Part shown: in pieces, positions 9,311 through 16,316 of the stretch
How the letters are laid out: each line of letters begins with the position of its first letter
Numbering within the stretch: the first letter of the stretch is position 1
From: a bacterium
GTDB lineage: Bacteria > AUK180
NCBI GenBank assembly: GCA_030622125.1
Contig: JAUXGM010000001.1
Coordinates: 1 to 39,897, forward strand
Length of the DNA: 39,897 nucleotides
Direction of reading: 5' to 3'
Notes under the pieces: generated by a model
Seen by the model: the letters and a program-made list of their open reading frames with translations, nothing else
Told to the model about the DNA's origin: nothing
Database searches by the model: none
Made by a program: the position numbers and the translations under genes

Positions 9311-9950
9311 TTCACTTTTTTTAGACACCACTCTCCCCTATTTTTCAATTGGAATAAAATACAATGGTAAGATATATGAAGATCATTACCCTCTTATGAC
9401 ATCTCATTCCATTGATCTTGAGAAAAGGATCTTCTCATTTCTTGATCAATACGAATTAACCCTGAACGATTTTGATGAGTATATATACAATCCAGGTCCC
9501 GGATCATTCACAGGTGTAAGGATCGGGGCGGCATTCCTAAACGGCTTCGCAGTTGTCTCCGAAAAAACCATATCGTATATACCACTTCTTAATGTTGTCC
9601 GAAATACCTTTTTAATTGCGAAGCAAAAATCGTTAAAGTCCAGGGACGTTACCTTTGAATGTAGTGAAAAGGTGCGTCCCGATACTATTTATATTCGAAA
9701 TGCAAAAAAACAAGAATTTTATGGGCTTAAAAAAAATTCTCAAAATTTCTTTATTGTGAAATTGAACAAACTTAAAAAGGAGTATCCGAATTGGAATATA
9801 CTTTATGATGGTACAATGGAATATGAGGATTTTCCATATAAAAAAGTTTTTCTTTACCCTCGTTATTTCTTAAAAAATATGGCATCAAAAAAAAATATTG
9901 AAAATTTTAAAATGAATTTTTTTTATATAAATCAACCGGATATAAGGTAA
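9285..9950 (+). CDS. tsaB: tRNA t6A biosynthesis protein TsaB-like
   Basis: A TsaB-type ASKHA-fold protein, the non-catalytic partner of TsaD in making N6-threonylcarbamoyl-adenosine at tRNA position 37. Evidence is the N-terminal strand SLFLDTTLPYFSIGIKYNG and the family loop NPGPGSFTGVRIGAAFLNG. After ~residue 110 similarity is weaker, but IYIRNAKKQEFYGL matches the family block. The frame is open from an ATG at 9264. A GTG at 9285 has GAGAGGG 4 nt upstream and gives a more typical N-terminus; a TTG at 9291 is also possible. The 5' end overlaps dut by 26 nt. In-frame bases 9643-9680 form a REP-like hairpin encoding roughly RDVTFECSEKVRP, which looks like an insertion just before that block. 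Confidence 0.85.
   Translation: MDLDTQEINSLFLDTTLPYFSIGIKYNGKIYEDHYPLMTSHSIDLEKRIFSFLDQYELTLNDFDEYIYNPGPGSFTGVRIGAAFLNGFAVVSEKTISYIPLLNVVRNTFLIAKQKSLKSRDVTFECSEKVRPDTIYIRNAKKQEFYGLKKNSQNFFIVKLNKLKKEYPNWNILYDGTMEYEDFPYKKVFLYPRYFLKNMASKKNIENFKMNFFYINQPDIR
9643..9680. repeat. REP-like hairpin inside tsaB
   Basis: GGGACGTTACCTTT (9643-9656) and AAAGGTGCGTCCC (9668-9680) form an imperfect inverted repeat around an 11-nt loop: 6 bp (GGGACG/CGTCCC), a 2/1 internal loop, then 6 bp (ACCTTT/AAAGGT). The right arm shares GGTGCGTCCC with 14093-14102. Its GGGAC/GTCCC feet match the intergenic hairpins at 13870-13914 and 14240-14284. The insertion keeps the tsaB frame open. Confidence 0.65.
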
Positions 9951-9953
9951 ATT

Positions 9954-10718
9954 ATGAAGCGATTTTTTTTAGTCTTAATTTTGTTGTTGTCTTTCATCTC
10001 ACCAAAAACAGATGAAAATTCTATGCATAGAAAGAATCCTTTTTTTTCAGGAAGTCTTTCCTGGTACTATCCCGGACTTGGGCAACTTTACAATGGAAAG
10101 ATATTGAAAAGCGGACTCTTTTTTTCAATTGAGTTAGCAACTTCTTATATTGCAATAAATATGGTAAGTGATCTTTCATTGAAAATGGAAGAAGGTATTA
10201 TCGTAAATCCCCATAGTACGGAAATTACTCGAAATCAAAGAAACTGGGCAATCGGGCTGGCTACCTTTACGGCACTTCTGCATATCTACAATATCTATGA
10301 CGCTATTAATGATTCAATAAAACTTAATCTTACCGAAGGGAAACAATTAAAAGAAGAACATGTTAATTCTATTTTTCCCGCTCTGTCCTCATTTATTATG
10401 CCGGGATCCGGTCAGATGTTTAATGGTAAATTTAAAAAGGGTTCGGAACTTATTTTTTATCAATTACTCTTTAAACTGTGGAAAATATATATTGATTATG
10501 ATTTTAGAAATAGATACGATCCCGACATAAATGCTATAAATTGGCACGACCTAAATGATAATGATCAAATAACCTTGTTATCATACTATACGATGCATCT
10601 TCTTTTCAGATTCTATAGTGCCTACGATGCCTATACTATCAATGAAAAGAAATTACAACTTAGTTTGGTTCAAAATTCACGGAAGAATAGTCTTTTAGCA
10701 TTTGGAATAAGGTTTTGA
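9954..10718 (+). CDS. DUF5683-like membrane protein with two PGxGQxxNGK repeats
   Basis: A 254-residue protein with an N-terminal signal or anchor (MKRFFLVLILLLSFIS). Two tandem modules each begin with a helix-breaking motif: YYPGLGQLYNGKILKSG near residue 40 and IMPGSGQMFNGKFKKGS near residue 150. Each is followed by hydrophobic helices and a similar aromatic stretch (LHIYNIYDAIND, LFRFYSAYDAYT). The PGxGQ-(Y/F)-NGK signature resembles DUF5683 proteins, small membrane proteins of unknown function. The internal duplication suggests a fused pair. It lies 3 nt after tsaB and overlaps the DUF4390 gene by 4 nt. I can assign no enzymatic function. Confidence 0.75.
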   Translation: MKRFFLVLILLLSFISPKTDENSMHRKNPFFSGSLSWYYPGLGQLYNGKILKSGLFFSIELATSYIAINMVSDLSLKMEEGIIVNPHSTEITRNQRNWAIGLATFTALLHIYNIYDAINDSIKLNLTEGKQLKEEHVNSIFPALSSFIMPGSGQMFNGKFKKGSELIFYQLLFKLWKIYIDYDFRNRYDPDINAINWHDLNDNDQITLLSYYTMHLLFRFYSAYDAYTINEKKLQLSLVQNSRKNSLLAFGIRF

Positions 10719-11212
10719 AAAGAATAATTTTCTTATTAGTCCTAACTGTATTACCGCTTTGTTATGCAGCATCCAATGTTTCTCTCTTTATTGCCCCATA
10801 CAAGGATAATATAGAGATAACGGTAACTGCACGAAGCATCATTTCAAAAGATATTATCGCTTCACTAAAATCAGGAGAAAAAATTAAAATCGAATATACC
10901 GTCTTTGAAAAAAAAGTCTTTAAAAAAAAAGTTTTTTATAAAAAAAAAGTTACCTTTAAATATGACATAATCAACAATATTTATATATTAAAGGAGAAAA
11001 AAACGATTCGGTATTACAAAGATTTTAAGAAGCTTGAAAAAGATGTTTCCACCTTTATTGCAAAGATAAAGAAAAAGGATTATGATGAAAGGAAACTTTA
11101 CGGTAATATACATATTAAAGGAATGTCAATTACCGGCGTATTCGCCATTATTTACAAGGTGTTTTTTGATCTTGATTACATAATAGAATTCCCGATTAAA
11201 AGGATAATATGA
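10715..11212 (+). CDS. DUF4390-like exported protein
   Basis: A 165-residue protein with a cleavable-looking signal peptide (MKRIIFLLVLTVLPLCYAAS). Predicted beta-rich sequence follows, with ITVTARSIISKDIIASLKSGEKIKIEYTVF and a Lys/Phe-rich segment (FEKKVFKKKVFYKKK). Length, the 'lesser response to a ligand-like load' layout (IIASLKSG, then alternating strands) and position immediately upstream of an NtrY-type histidine kinase match DUF4390. The function of that family is unknown. The TTG start overlaps the previous stop (TTGA) and the end overlaps the kinase start by 4 nt, so the two are almost certainly co-translated. It may be a periplasmic partner of the kinase; this is inferred from context only. 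Confidence 0.7.
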   Translation: MKRIIFLLVLTVLPLCYAASNVSLFIAPYKDNIEITVTARSIISKDIIASLKSGEKIKIEYTVFEKKVFKKKVFYKKKVTFKYDIINNIYILKEKKTIRYYKDFKKLEKDVSTFIAKIKKKDYDERKLYGNIHIKGMSITGVFAIIYKVFFDLDYIIEFPIKRII

Positions 11213-13125
11213 AAGGGACAAAAAGAAATTTTATCTACGCTATTTTTCTTGCATTTGTGTTGATCATATTCCCTATTCTATCAAAAAAGATCCTTTTTAT
11301 CCTTGAAGGCAACAATCAACAGCTTGCTCACTACCTTATTTTTCAGTTCATAGCACTTTTTATAATTATAGCCGCCCTTTTATTTGTTGTACTTAAAAGT
11401 GTTTTATATTATTTTTATGAGAATAAAAAGAAACTCATGGGAAGACGGATAAATAGAAAATTTTCCGTTATAATATTTATCCTGATCTTTTTTGTTTCAG
11501 TTCCTTTTATTATTTACAATCTTTATTTTACCAATTTTCTCTTAAAACAATGGGGCGGAAAGGTTCTTGAATCCTCCATAACTTCCAGTGTTAAATTTTC
11601 TCAAAAACATATAGAGAGCTCAGTAAATGAAATTATTTTTAAGATAGATCATCTTGATAAAAAAGAATTGGAAAAATATAATATACACTTATCATCAGAA
11701 GAATTTGAACTCAAAAAAGATACGGGACGATATGAGAATGGAAAGATCTATTTATCTCATAACGGTGCAGTGTATGAAACCGACCTTTCTGCTGATGAGA
11801 TAGATTTTTTTAGAACATTGGATAAAAACTATAATTCTTTCAAAAAAGATATAAGTTTTAGAAAAAGAGCATCAAAATTATTTCTTGCTATTTCCATCAT
11901 TGTTATTACCGTATTGCTTTTTGCTATTACATTTTGGATCGCTAAATTTCTTGGTAAAGATATCATTTTATCAATTGAGAAACTTCTTGAAGGAACTATG
12001 GAATTGCAAAATGGGAACTTTGATGTTAAGATACAAAAAGTATCGGATGATGAATTGGGCTTGCTTATTGATAGATTCAATGAAATGAGCCTGATCTTGA
12101 AAAGGAATCAGAATAATCTTGAAAATTTAAAGAGCGAAATTGAAAAGGAAAGGGATTTTCAGAAATTGATCCTTTCACTTATCAATACCGGCATTATAAT
12201 CATAAATAAGAAAAATACAATTATTTTTGAAAATCAAACATATAAAAATATAAAAAATGCAACAAGAGAAAAAGAAAAATTCAGACAGATATTATTTCAG
12301 ATCGTAGATGATTATAAAAGAAATAATATAAACAAAAAAAGGATCCGTTTTAAAGATCATTTCTATCAGATAATGCTCATTCCCTTTACATATACATATA
12401 GAGGTTACATAATAATAATAGAAGATGTTACGGAATTATTACATCTCAGACAGGGTGAGATATGGCAGGAAATGGCAAAACAGCTTATGCATGAGCTAAA
12501 GAATCCGCTGACTCCGATATCCCTTTCAATCGAACGATTAAAAAGGAAATTTATTGACGGATCGGTAGATTTTAATGATATTTTTATTGAAAATCTTGAT
12601 ATGATCAAAGAAGAGGTTGAACGATTATCAAGGTTATTAAATCATTTCAATAATTTTGCAAGAATGCCGAAGGCTGTTTTTAAAGAATTTAATTTAAAAA
12701 AATTATTAACAAATTCAATAAAATTATATGAATTGGATCAAGAAAAAAATATTAAGATTCGATTTAATTATAATTGTAAAGATGAGATAATTTCCGGTGA
12801 TAAATTACTGTTCAAACAGGTTTTGGTGAATCTTTTTAAAAATAGTATAGAATCAATTGGAGAAAAATTAGGGGAAATCATTATTACCGTAAATGAAAAT
12901 GATGAATTTGTTACTATTCTTTTCAAGGATAACGGAATTGGTATCAAGAAAGAAGAATTGAGCAAGATATTTGATCTCTACTATTCAAAAAAGAAGGGTG
13001 GAACAGGGCTTGGGCTTACAATGGTCAGAAGAATAATAGACGAGCATAGTGGAAATATTCGGGTTGAATCGACAGTTGGAAAGGGAACAACATTCAAAAT
13101 ACAATTGAGGAGACGAGCTATTTGA
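11209..13125 (+). CDS. NtrY-like membrane histidine kinase (HAMP-PAS-HisKA-HATPase)
   Basis: A 638-residue sensor kinase. Membrane segments are at about residues 8-32, 40-65, 85-110 and 222-248, enclosing a small extracytoplasmic region of ~110 residues. A HAMP domain follows (~250-305), then a PAS-like region (~315-410), HisKA with the H-box EMAKQLMHELKNPLTPIS (His428), and a HATPase with an N box (LFKNSIESIG), DNGIGI and GTGLGLTMVRRII. The PLTPI after the phospho-accepting His is typical of NtrY/AtoS-type kinases. No response regulator is encoded beside it, so its partner lies elsewhere. It is joined by 4-nt overlaps to DUF4390 upstream and comFC downstream. Confidence 0.92.
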   Translation: MKGTKRNFIYAIFLAFVLIIFPILSKKILFILEGNNQQLAHYLIFQFIALFIIIAALLFVVLKSVLYYFYENKKKLMGRRINRKFSVIIFILIFFVSVPFIIYNLYFTNFLLKQWGGKVLESSITSSVKFSQKHIESSVNEIIFKIDHLDKKELEKYNIHLSSEEFELKKDTGRYENGKIYLSHNGAVYETDLSADEIDFFRTLDKNYNSFKKDISFRKRASKLFLAISIIVITVLLFAITFWIAKFLGKDIILSIEKLLEGTMELQNGNFDVKIQKVSDDELGLLIDRFNEMSLILKRNQNNLENLKSEIEKERDFQKLILSLINTGIIIINKKNTIIFENQTYKNIKNATREKEKFRQILFQIVDDYKRNNINKKRIRFKDHFYQIMLIPFTYTYRGYIIIIEDVTELLHLRQGEIWQEMAKQLMHELKNPLTPISLSIERLKRKFIDGSVDFNDIFIENLDMIKEEVERLSRLLNHFNNFARMPKAVFKEFNLKKLLTNSIKLYELDQEKNIKIRFNYNCKDEIISGDKLLFKQVLVNLFKNSIESIGEKLGEIIITVNENDEFVTILFKDNGIGIKKEELSKIFDLYYSKKKGGTGLGLTMVRRIIDEHSGNIRVESTVGKGTTFKIQLRRRAI

Positions 13126-13775
13126 AATGTCCTATTTGTCATCAAAAAATTAAAAAAGGCGAATTTATTTGCACGGAATGTCTTGAAAGGATCAAATATC
13201 ATCCGATCTTTACATGTAAAAAATGCAAAAAGAAACTGAACGGTGATTACGGTAAATGTACGGATTGTAAAAATACCGTTTTTTACTATGATGAACTCAC
13301 AATACTCGGATATTATGAACACTTAATGGGAGAATTTGTAAAAAGAATAAAATTTAAACAAGAAAGAAAATTAGCGATCGCACTCGGAAAGAAACTTGGA
13401 GAAAAAATTAAGGAGAAAAAGTGGGAATATGATTACATTATCCCTATTCCAATGAGTGCTGACAGATTTCATGAAAGAGGTTTTAATCAAGCTTATGAAA
13501 TAGCGAAAGGGGTCAATAAGATATTAGGATCTACCGTAAAAAATAATCTGATAAAGAAAAAAAATTTGCCACCCTTAGAGCAGAAAAATAGAAAAGAGAG
13601 AATAAAACTGATGAAAAATTCCTTTATTGCAAATAAAAAAAGTGTCATCTTAAAAAATAAGAATATCCTTATTATTGATGATGTTTATACAACCGGCACA
13701 ACTGTAAACACCCTTGCCGGATTGATCAAAAAGATCGGTGCAAACAAGATTTATGTTGGCGTGCTCGCAAGATAG
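13122..13775 (+). CDS. comFC: ComFC/GntX-family phosphoribosyltransferase-like protein
   Basis: A 217-residue ComF-family protein. The N-terminal double zinc ribbon has CPIC (C3, C6), CTEC (C17, C20) and a second pair CKKC...CTDC. The C-terminal phosphoribosyltransferase domain carries YDYIIPIPMSADRFHERGFNQ and the PRPP loop IIDDVYTTGTTVNT. The family is linked to DNA uptake in naturally competent bacteria and is found widely outside them. The start is TTG within the kinase stop (TTGA), with GGAG about 10 nt upstream. It is the last gene of the long plus-strand operon, and repeats begin six bases after its stop. Confidence 0.9.
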   Translation: MKCPICHQKIKKGEFICTECLERIKYHPIFTCKKCKKKLNGDYGKCTDCKNTVFYYDELTILGYYEHLMGEFVKRIKFKQERKLAIALGKKLGEKIKEKKWEYDYIIPIPMSADRFHERGFNQAYEIAKGVNKILGSTVKNNLIKKKNLPPLEQKNRKERIKLMKNSFIANKKSVILKNKNILIIDDVYTTGTTVNTLAGLIKKIGANKIYVGVLAR

Positions 13776-13869
13776 CATAAAAGAGGGACATACCTCAACA
13801 ACAAGAGGTTAGAAGTTGGAGGTTAGAGGTTAGTGAAAAACAATATTAATCTCCGTAACTAACAAAAGA

Positions 13870-13914
13870 GGGACATACCTCATCAAACTGATTTTTTTTG
13901 TTGAGATGTGTCCC
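13870..13914. repeat. REP-like hairpin 1
   Basis: GGGACATACCTC (from 13870) can pair with the GAGATGTGTCCC that ends at 13914. A CATCAA/TTG extension with a 2-nt bulge follows, and the loop is T-rich. It is the less regular relative of the hairpin at 14240-14284. Confidence 0.6.
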
Positions 13915-14239
13915 GGACTCTTCATTAGATAACGATATACCACCCGAAAACGATATAGACAAGGCAATAAGGAAATACAGAGGTTAGAGGCAGTAAATGG
14001 TTGAGAGTTAGAATGCAAGAGCATGTATAATATTTTTTCTTGATTTTTGACCTTGAACCTTTGAACTTTTTAACCTTTTAACCTTTTTTTTTGGTGCGTC
14101 CCAAGAAAGTTGAGATGTGTCCCGGATTCTTCCTTAGATAACGATATACCTCCCGAAAACAATATAGACAAGGCAATAAGGGAATAAGAGAATAAGGAAA
14201 TAAGTAAAACAATATTAATCTCCGTAACCCATAAAAAGA

Positions 14240-14284
14240 GGGACATACCTCAACTTTGGATATTTTAAAGTTGAGATGTGTCCC
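14240..14284. repeat. REP-like hairpin 2 (18-bp stem)
   Basis: GGGACATACCTCAACTTT (14240-14257) pairs with AAAGTTGAGATGTGTCCC (14267-14284) around a 9-nt loop. There is one A/C mismatch and one G-T wobble. It sits directly in front of the third dispersed unit. No T-tract follows, so it is not a standard intrinsic terminator, although it could protect or end transcripts converging here. Confidence 0.75.
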
Positions 14285-14420
14285 GGACTCTACATTAGAT
14301 AACGATAAACCACCCGAAAACAATATAGCCAAAGGAAATAGAAAGACTGTGTCCCGGACTCTTCCTTAGATAACGATAGACCTCCCGAAAACGATATAGC
14401 CAAAGGAAATACCCTCCTCG

Positions 14421-15575
14421 TCATTCTGAGGCTTTGACCTTGCTTTTTTTGAAAAGCAGGATCTGAATTATAATTATCGGGAATGGGAGTAAAAAAATAA
14501 AGGGATATCCGAAAGAATTTTTTAAATAGATCAAAAGTGGTGGTGCTATTGCCGGAATAATTCCGGTCAATGTTCCAAAATAGCCAAAGACCTTGCCACG
14601 ATTTTTTTCATGACTCTCCGCAGCCAAAAGAACATTTATTGCAACCATTGAGGGTTGAATTGCCATCCAACCGATTATAAAAAAGATATCTATCTTAAAA
14701 ATTACCCATAAAAAAATAAAGATAAAATGAAATGTCTGCGAAAAGAAGAATTGCAAAAGTCCCCTTTTAGGAGTTATCTTGTTACCGATCAATAATAAGA
14801 AGAGACCGCCAAAACCTCCTCCGATCGCGAATAAGAGATTGATCTTTATCGGAGTTAGATTTTCAATTTCATTCATAAACATTGTTGGAAAAGGTCCGAA
14901 AAAAGTAAATTGTAATAGGACATAAAAAAATATTCCCGCTATTAAAAGCGGAAACAATTTTTTTGGCATTTTAAATCTTTTTTTATCAGAGATATTTTTT
15001 TTAACGGATAAATAATTTTCATCAAGAACACCAAATAGAGATATTAAAAATGCAATGGAAGCAAAAAATGCGGTAATAGTAAATAGATTTTGTATCGTTA
15101 ATCCTTTTTTGAGAAGAAAATACCCTAAAAGCGGACCAAGACTAAAACCAATTATCAGATTTGCTTGATACCTTGCAAAGGTATTTCCAAAATCATTTTT
15201 TGGAACTGAGTTTGCAAGAAGCCCGGTTAAAATAGGAAATTGTAAAGATGTTAAAAGAGCGTAAATAAAATAGATAAAGGAAAGTAAATAATAAGATCTT
15301 GTTATACTCATCAATAGAAATAAAAAGGGATATATTCCCTGTATAATGATAATGAGCTTTTTTTTTCTGAATTTATCCGCTAAATGCCCGCCTATCAATT
15401 GAAAGAGGCAAAATCCAATTGCATAAGCAGAATAGGAGATGCCGATAAAAAGATCGCTTGCACCTAACTCTTTTAAATAAACAGGAAGGAGATATGCCCA
15501 TGTCAATATTCCGATAACTATTAAAAATCGGATCGTAGGAATTGATATTTTATTTCGATTTGATCTTTGAATCAC
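14421..15575 (-). CDS. Major facilitator superfamily transporter
   Basis: A 384-residue integral membrane protein with about 12 hydrophobic helices. The MFS motif-A-like loop GGHLADKFRKKK falls between helices 2 and 3, and a second-half linker rich in Lys lies near residue 200. The substrate cannot be told from the sequence. The start is GTG, with GAGGA 8 nt upstream, and it overlaps the DUF2238-like gene by 26 nt, so the two are a translationally coupled pair. The 3' end runs straight into the repeat region. Confidence 0.85.
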   Translation of the reverse strand: MIQRSNRNKISIPTIRFLIVIGILTWAYLLPVYLKELGASDLFIGISYSAYAIGFCLFQLIGGHLADKFRKKKLIIIIQGIYPFLFLLMSITRSYYLLSFIYFIYALLTSLQFPILTGLLANSVPKNDFGNTFARYQANLIIGFSLGPLLGYFLLKKGLTIQNLFTITAFFASIAFLISLFGVLDENYLSVKKNISDKKRFKMPKKLFPLLIAGIFFYVLLQFTFFGPFPTMFMNEIENLTPIKINLLFAIGGGFGGLFLLLIGNKITPKRGLLQFFFSQTFHFIFIFLWVIFKIDIFFIIGWMAIQPSMVAINVLLAAESHEKNRGKVFGYFGTLTGIIPAIAPPLLIYLKNSFGYPFIFLLPFPIIIIQILLFKKSKVKASE

Positions 15576-16173
15576 TTTTCTTTCCTCGAATTAAAAAATA
15601 GAGTGTGGAAAAAAATAACCCTGCCAAATTGCCCCAAAAATTGTTGAAAAAATCGGTCATAAGATTTTCATACGGGTTGGTATTTCCAATATCACCGGGA
15701 CCAAGCAAAAACAATCCCTCTCCCCTACCAAATAATTTATACCCGGCAAATTCTACAAGTTCATTAAAAAGACCAACCCCAAGGGTTATCAAAAATGCCG
15801 TTACTAATATTTCAAAAAGTGGAAGATTGAATTTTCTCATATAATTAAAAGCGATCATTGCAATGATCAAACTTGAATATGTATGGACATAAGTATCATA
15901 TTCCAAACCAAAAAATGTCATCTTAAAAAATCCGAAAACACTAAAACAATGCATTAGAACAAGTAATGCAATTAATGTAAAAAGAAAATCGGTTAGATTT
16001 AAATTTCTTCTAATAAGATAAAGAAAAAACAAAACGATAGAAAGAATGACGGAGTCAACCGCCCATATCTTTCTATTAAGTATAAAAGCAAAGATAATGA
16101 CGATGATCAGTAAAAAGTAGGTTCCGATAAGTATTTTTTTTCCATTTCTCATACACCATTTTACAGTTTTCAT
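15550..16173 (-). CDS. DUF2238-like integral membrane protein
   Basis: A 207-residue protein with about six transmembrane helices. Conserved polar positions are YDTYVHTYSSL, the acidic NELVEF and the block GPGDIGNTNPYENLMTDFFN. This layout (a DxxVH motif, a Glu pair, then GDxxDT-type residues and a final helix) resembles the DUF2238/YjdF family, whose role is unknown. The first ATG has no good ribosome-binding site. A second ATG seven codons later (MRNGKK) is an alternative start. It is the first gene of a minus-strand pair with the MFS transporter. Confidence 0.65.
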   Translation of the reverse strand: MKTVKWCMRNGKKILIGTYFLLIIVIIFAFILNRKIWAVDSVILSIVLFFLYLIRRNLNLTDFLFTLIALLVLMHCFSVFGFFKMTFFGLEYDTYVHTYSSLIIAMIAFNYMRKFNLPLFEILVTAFLITLGVGLFNELVEFAGYKLFGRGEGLFLLGPGDIGNTNPYENLMTDFFNNFWGNLAGLFFSTLYFLIRGKKSDSKIKSK

Positions 16174-16264
16174 TAAAAAAAATCAATAATTTTTGCAAAA
16201 TAAGAAATATATTGGATTTTCTTTGTGGTTAAAAAATCTTATTTCAAAAAAAATTGAAAAAAAA

Positions 16265-16298
16265 TTGACTTTTGAAAAAAAAAGTGTTATATTATAAT
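16265..16298 (+). promoter_or_regulatory. Promoter of the chemosensory operon
   Basis: TTGACT (16265-16270), a 17-bp spacer containing an A9 tract, then TATATT (16288-16293). This overlaps a perfect TATAAT at 16293-16298. The leader continues to GGAGG (16308-16312) and ATG 16317. The whole 52 bp from the -35 to the start is nearly identical to the segment before the LysM lipoprotein gene. Confidence 0.75.
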
Positions 16299-16316
16299 AC
16301 AAAAAATGGAGGTATT

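Larger units (their letters stand above)
13776..14420. repeat. Gene-free mosaic of REP-like hairpins, ~70-bp units and heptad repeats
   Basis: A 645-bp region between comFC (plus) and the MFS gene (minus, ending here) with no credible gene. It contains: (a) the arm AGAGGGACATACCTC three times (13782, 13868, 14238); (b) four copies of a ~64-78-bp unit starting (GTTGAGA)TGTGTCCCGG, at 13900-13977, 14109-14186, 14270-14340 and 14348-14411; (c) GGTTAGA-type 7-bp repeats at 13804-13833 and 13980-13990; (d) the box CAATATTAATCTCCGTAAC at 13841 and 14210. Within each unit AACGATATA or a variant occurs twice as a direct repeat. The first two units end ATAGACAAGGCAATAAGG; the last two have the shorter ATAGCCAAAGG. 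The open frames here are translations of the repeats. Confidence 0.85.

Noticed and set aside
14078-14332. Minus-strand ORF of 84 codons, with relatives at 13830-14024 and 25069-25293 sharing the peptide LPCLYCFREVYRYLRK
   Set aside because: The shared peptide is the translation of the dispersed repeat unit. The frames have no ribosome-binding site and differ outside the repeat, so the DNA, not a protein, is conserved.
13781-14411. Possible CRISPR array
   Set aside because: Units are ~64-78 bp with irregular spacing and two length subtypes, the gaps contain other repeats rather than unique spacers, and no cas gene is present.
14441-14459. TGCTTTT/AAAAGCA palindrome as a terminator of the MFS gene
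   Set aside because: It lies before the stop codon, is only A+T-rich with 7 bp, and has no T-tract after it on the minus strand.
16272-16316. N-terminal extension of the mcp frame (TTG start) and the equivalent extension of the LysM gene to 33501
   Set aside because: Both extensions are the translated promoter and leader, and GGAGG at proper spacing marks the internal ATG in each.
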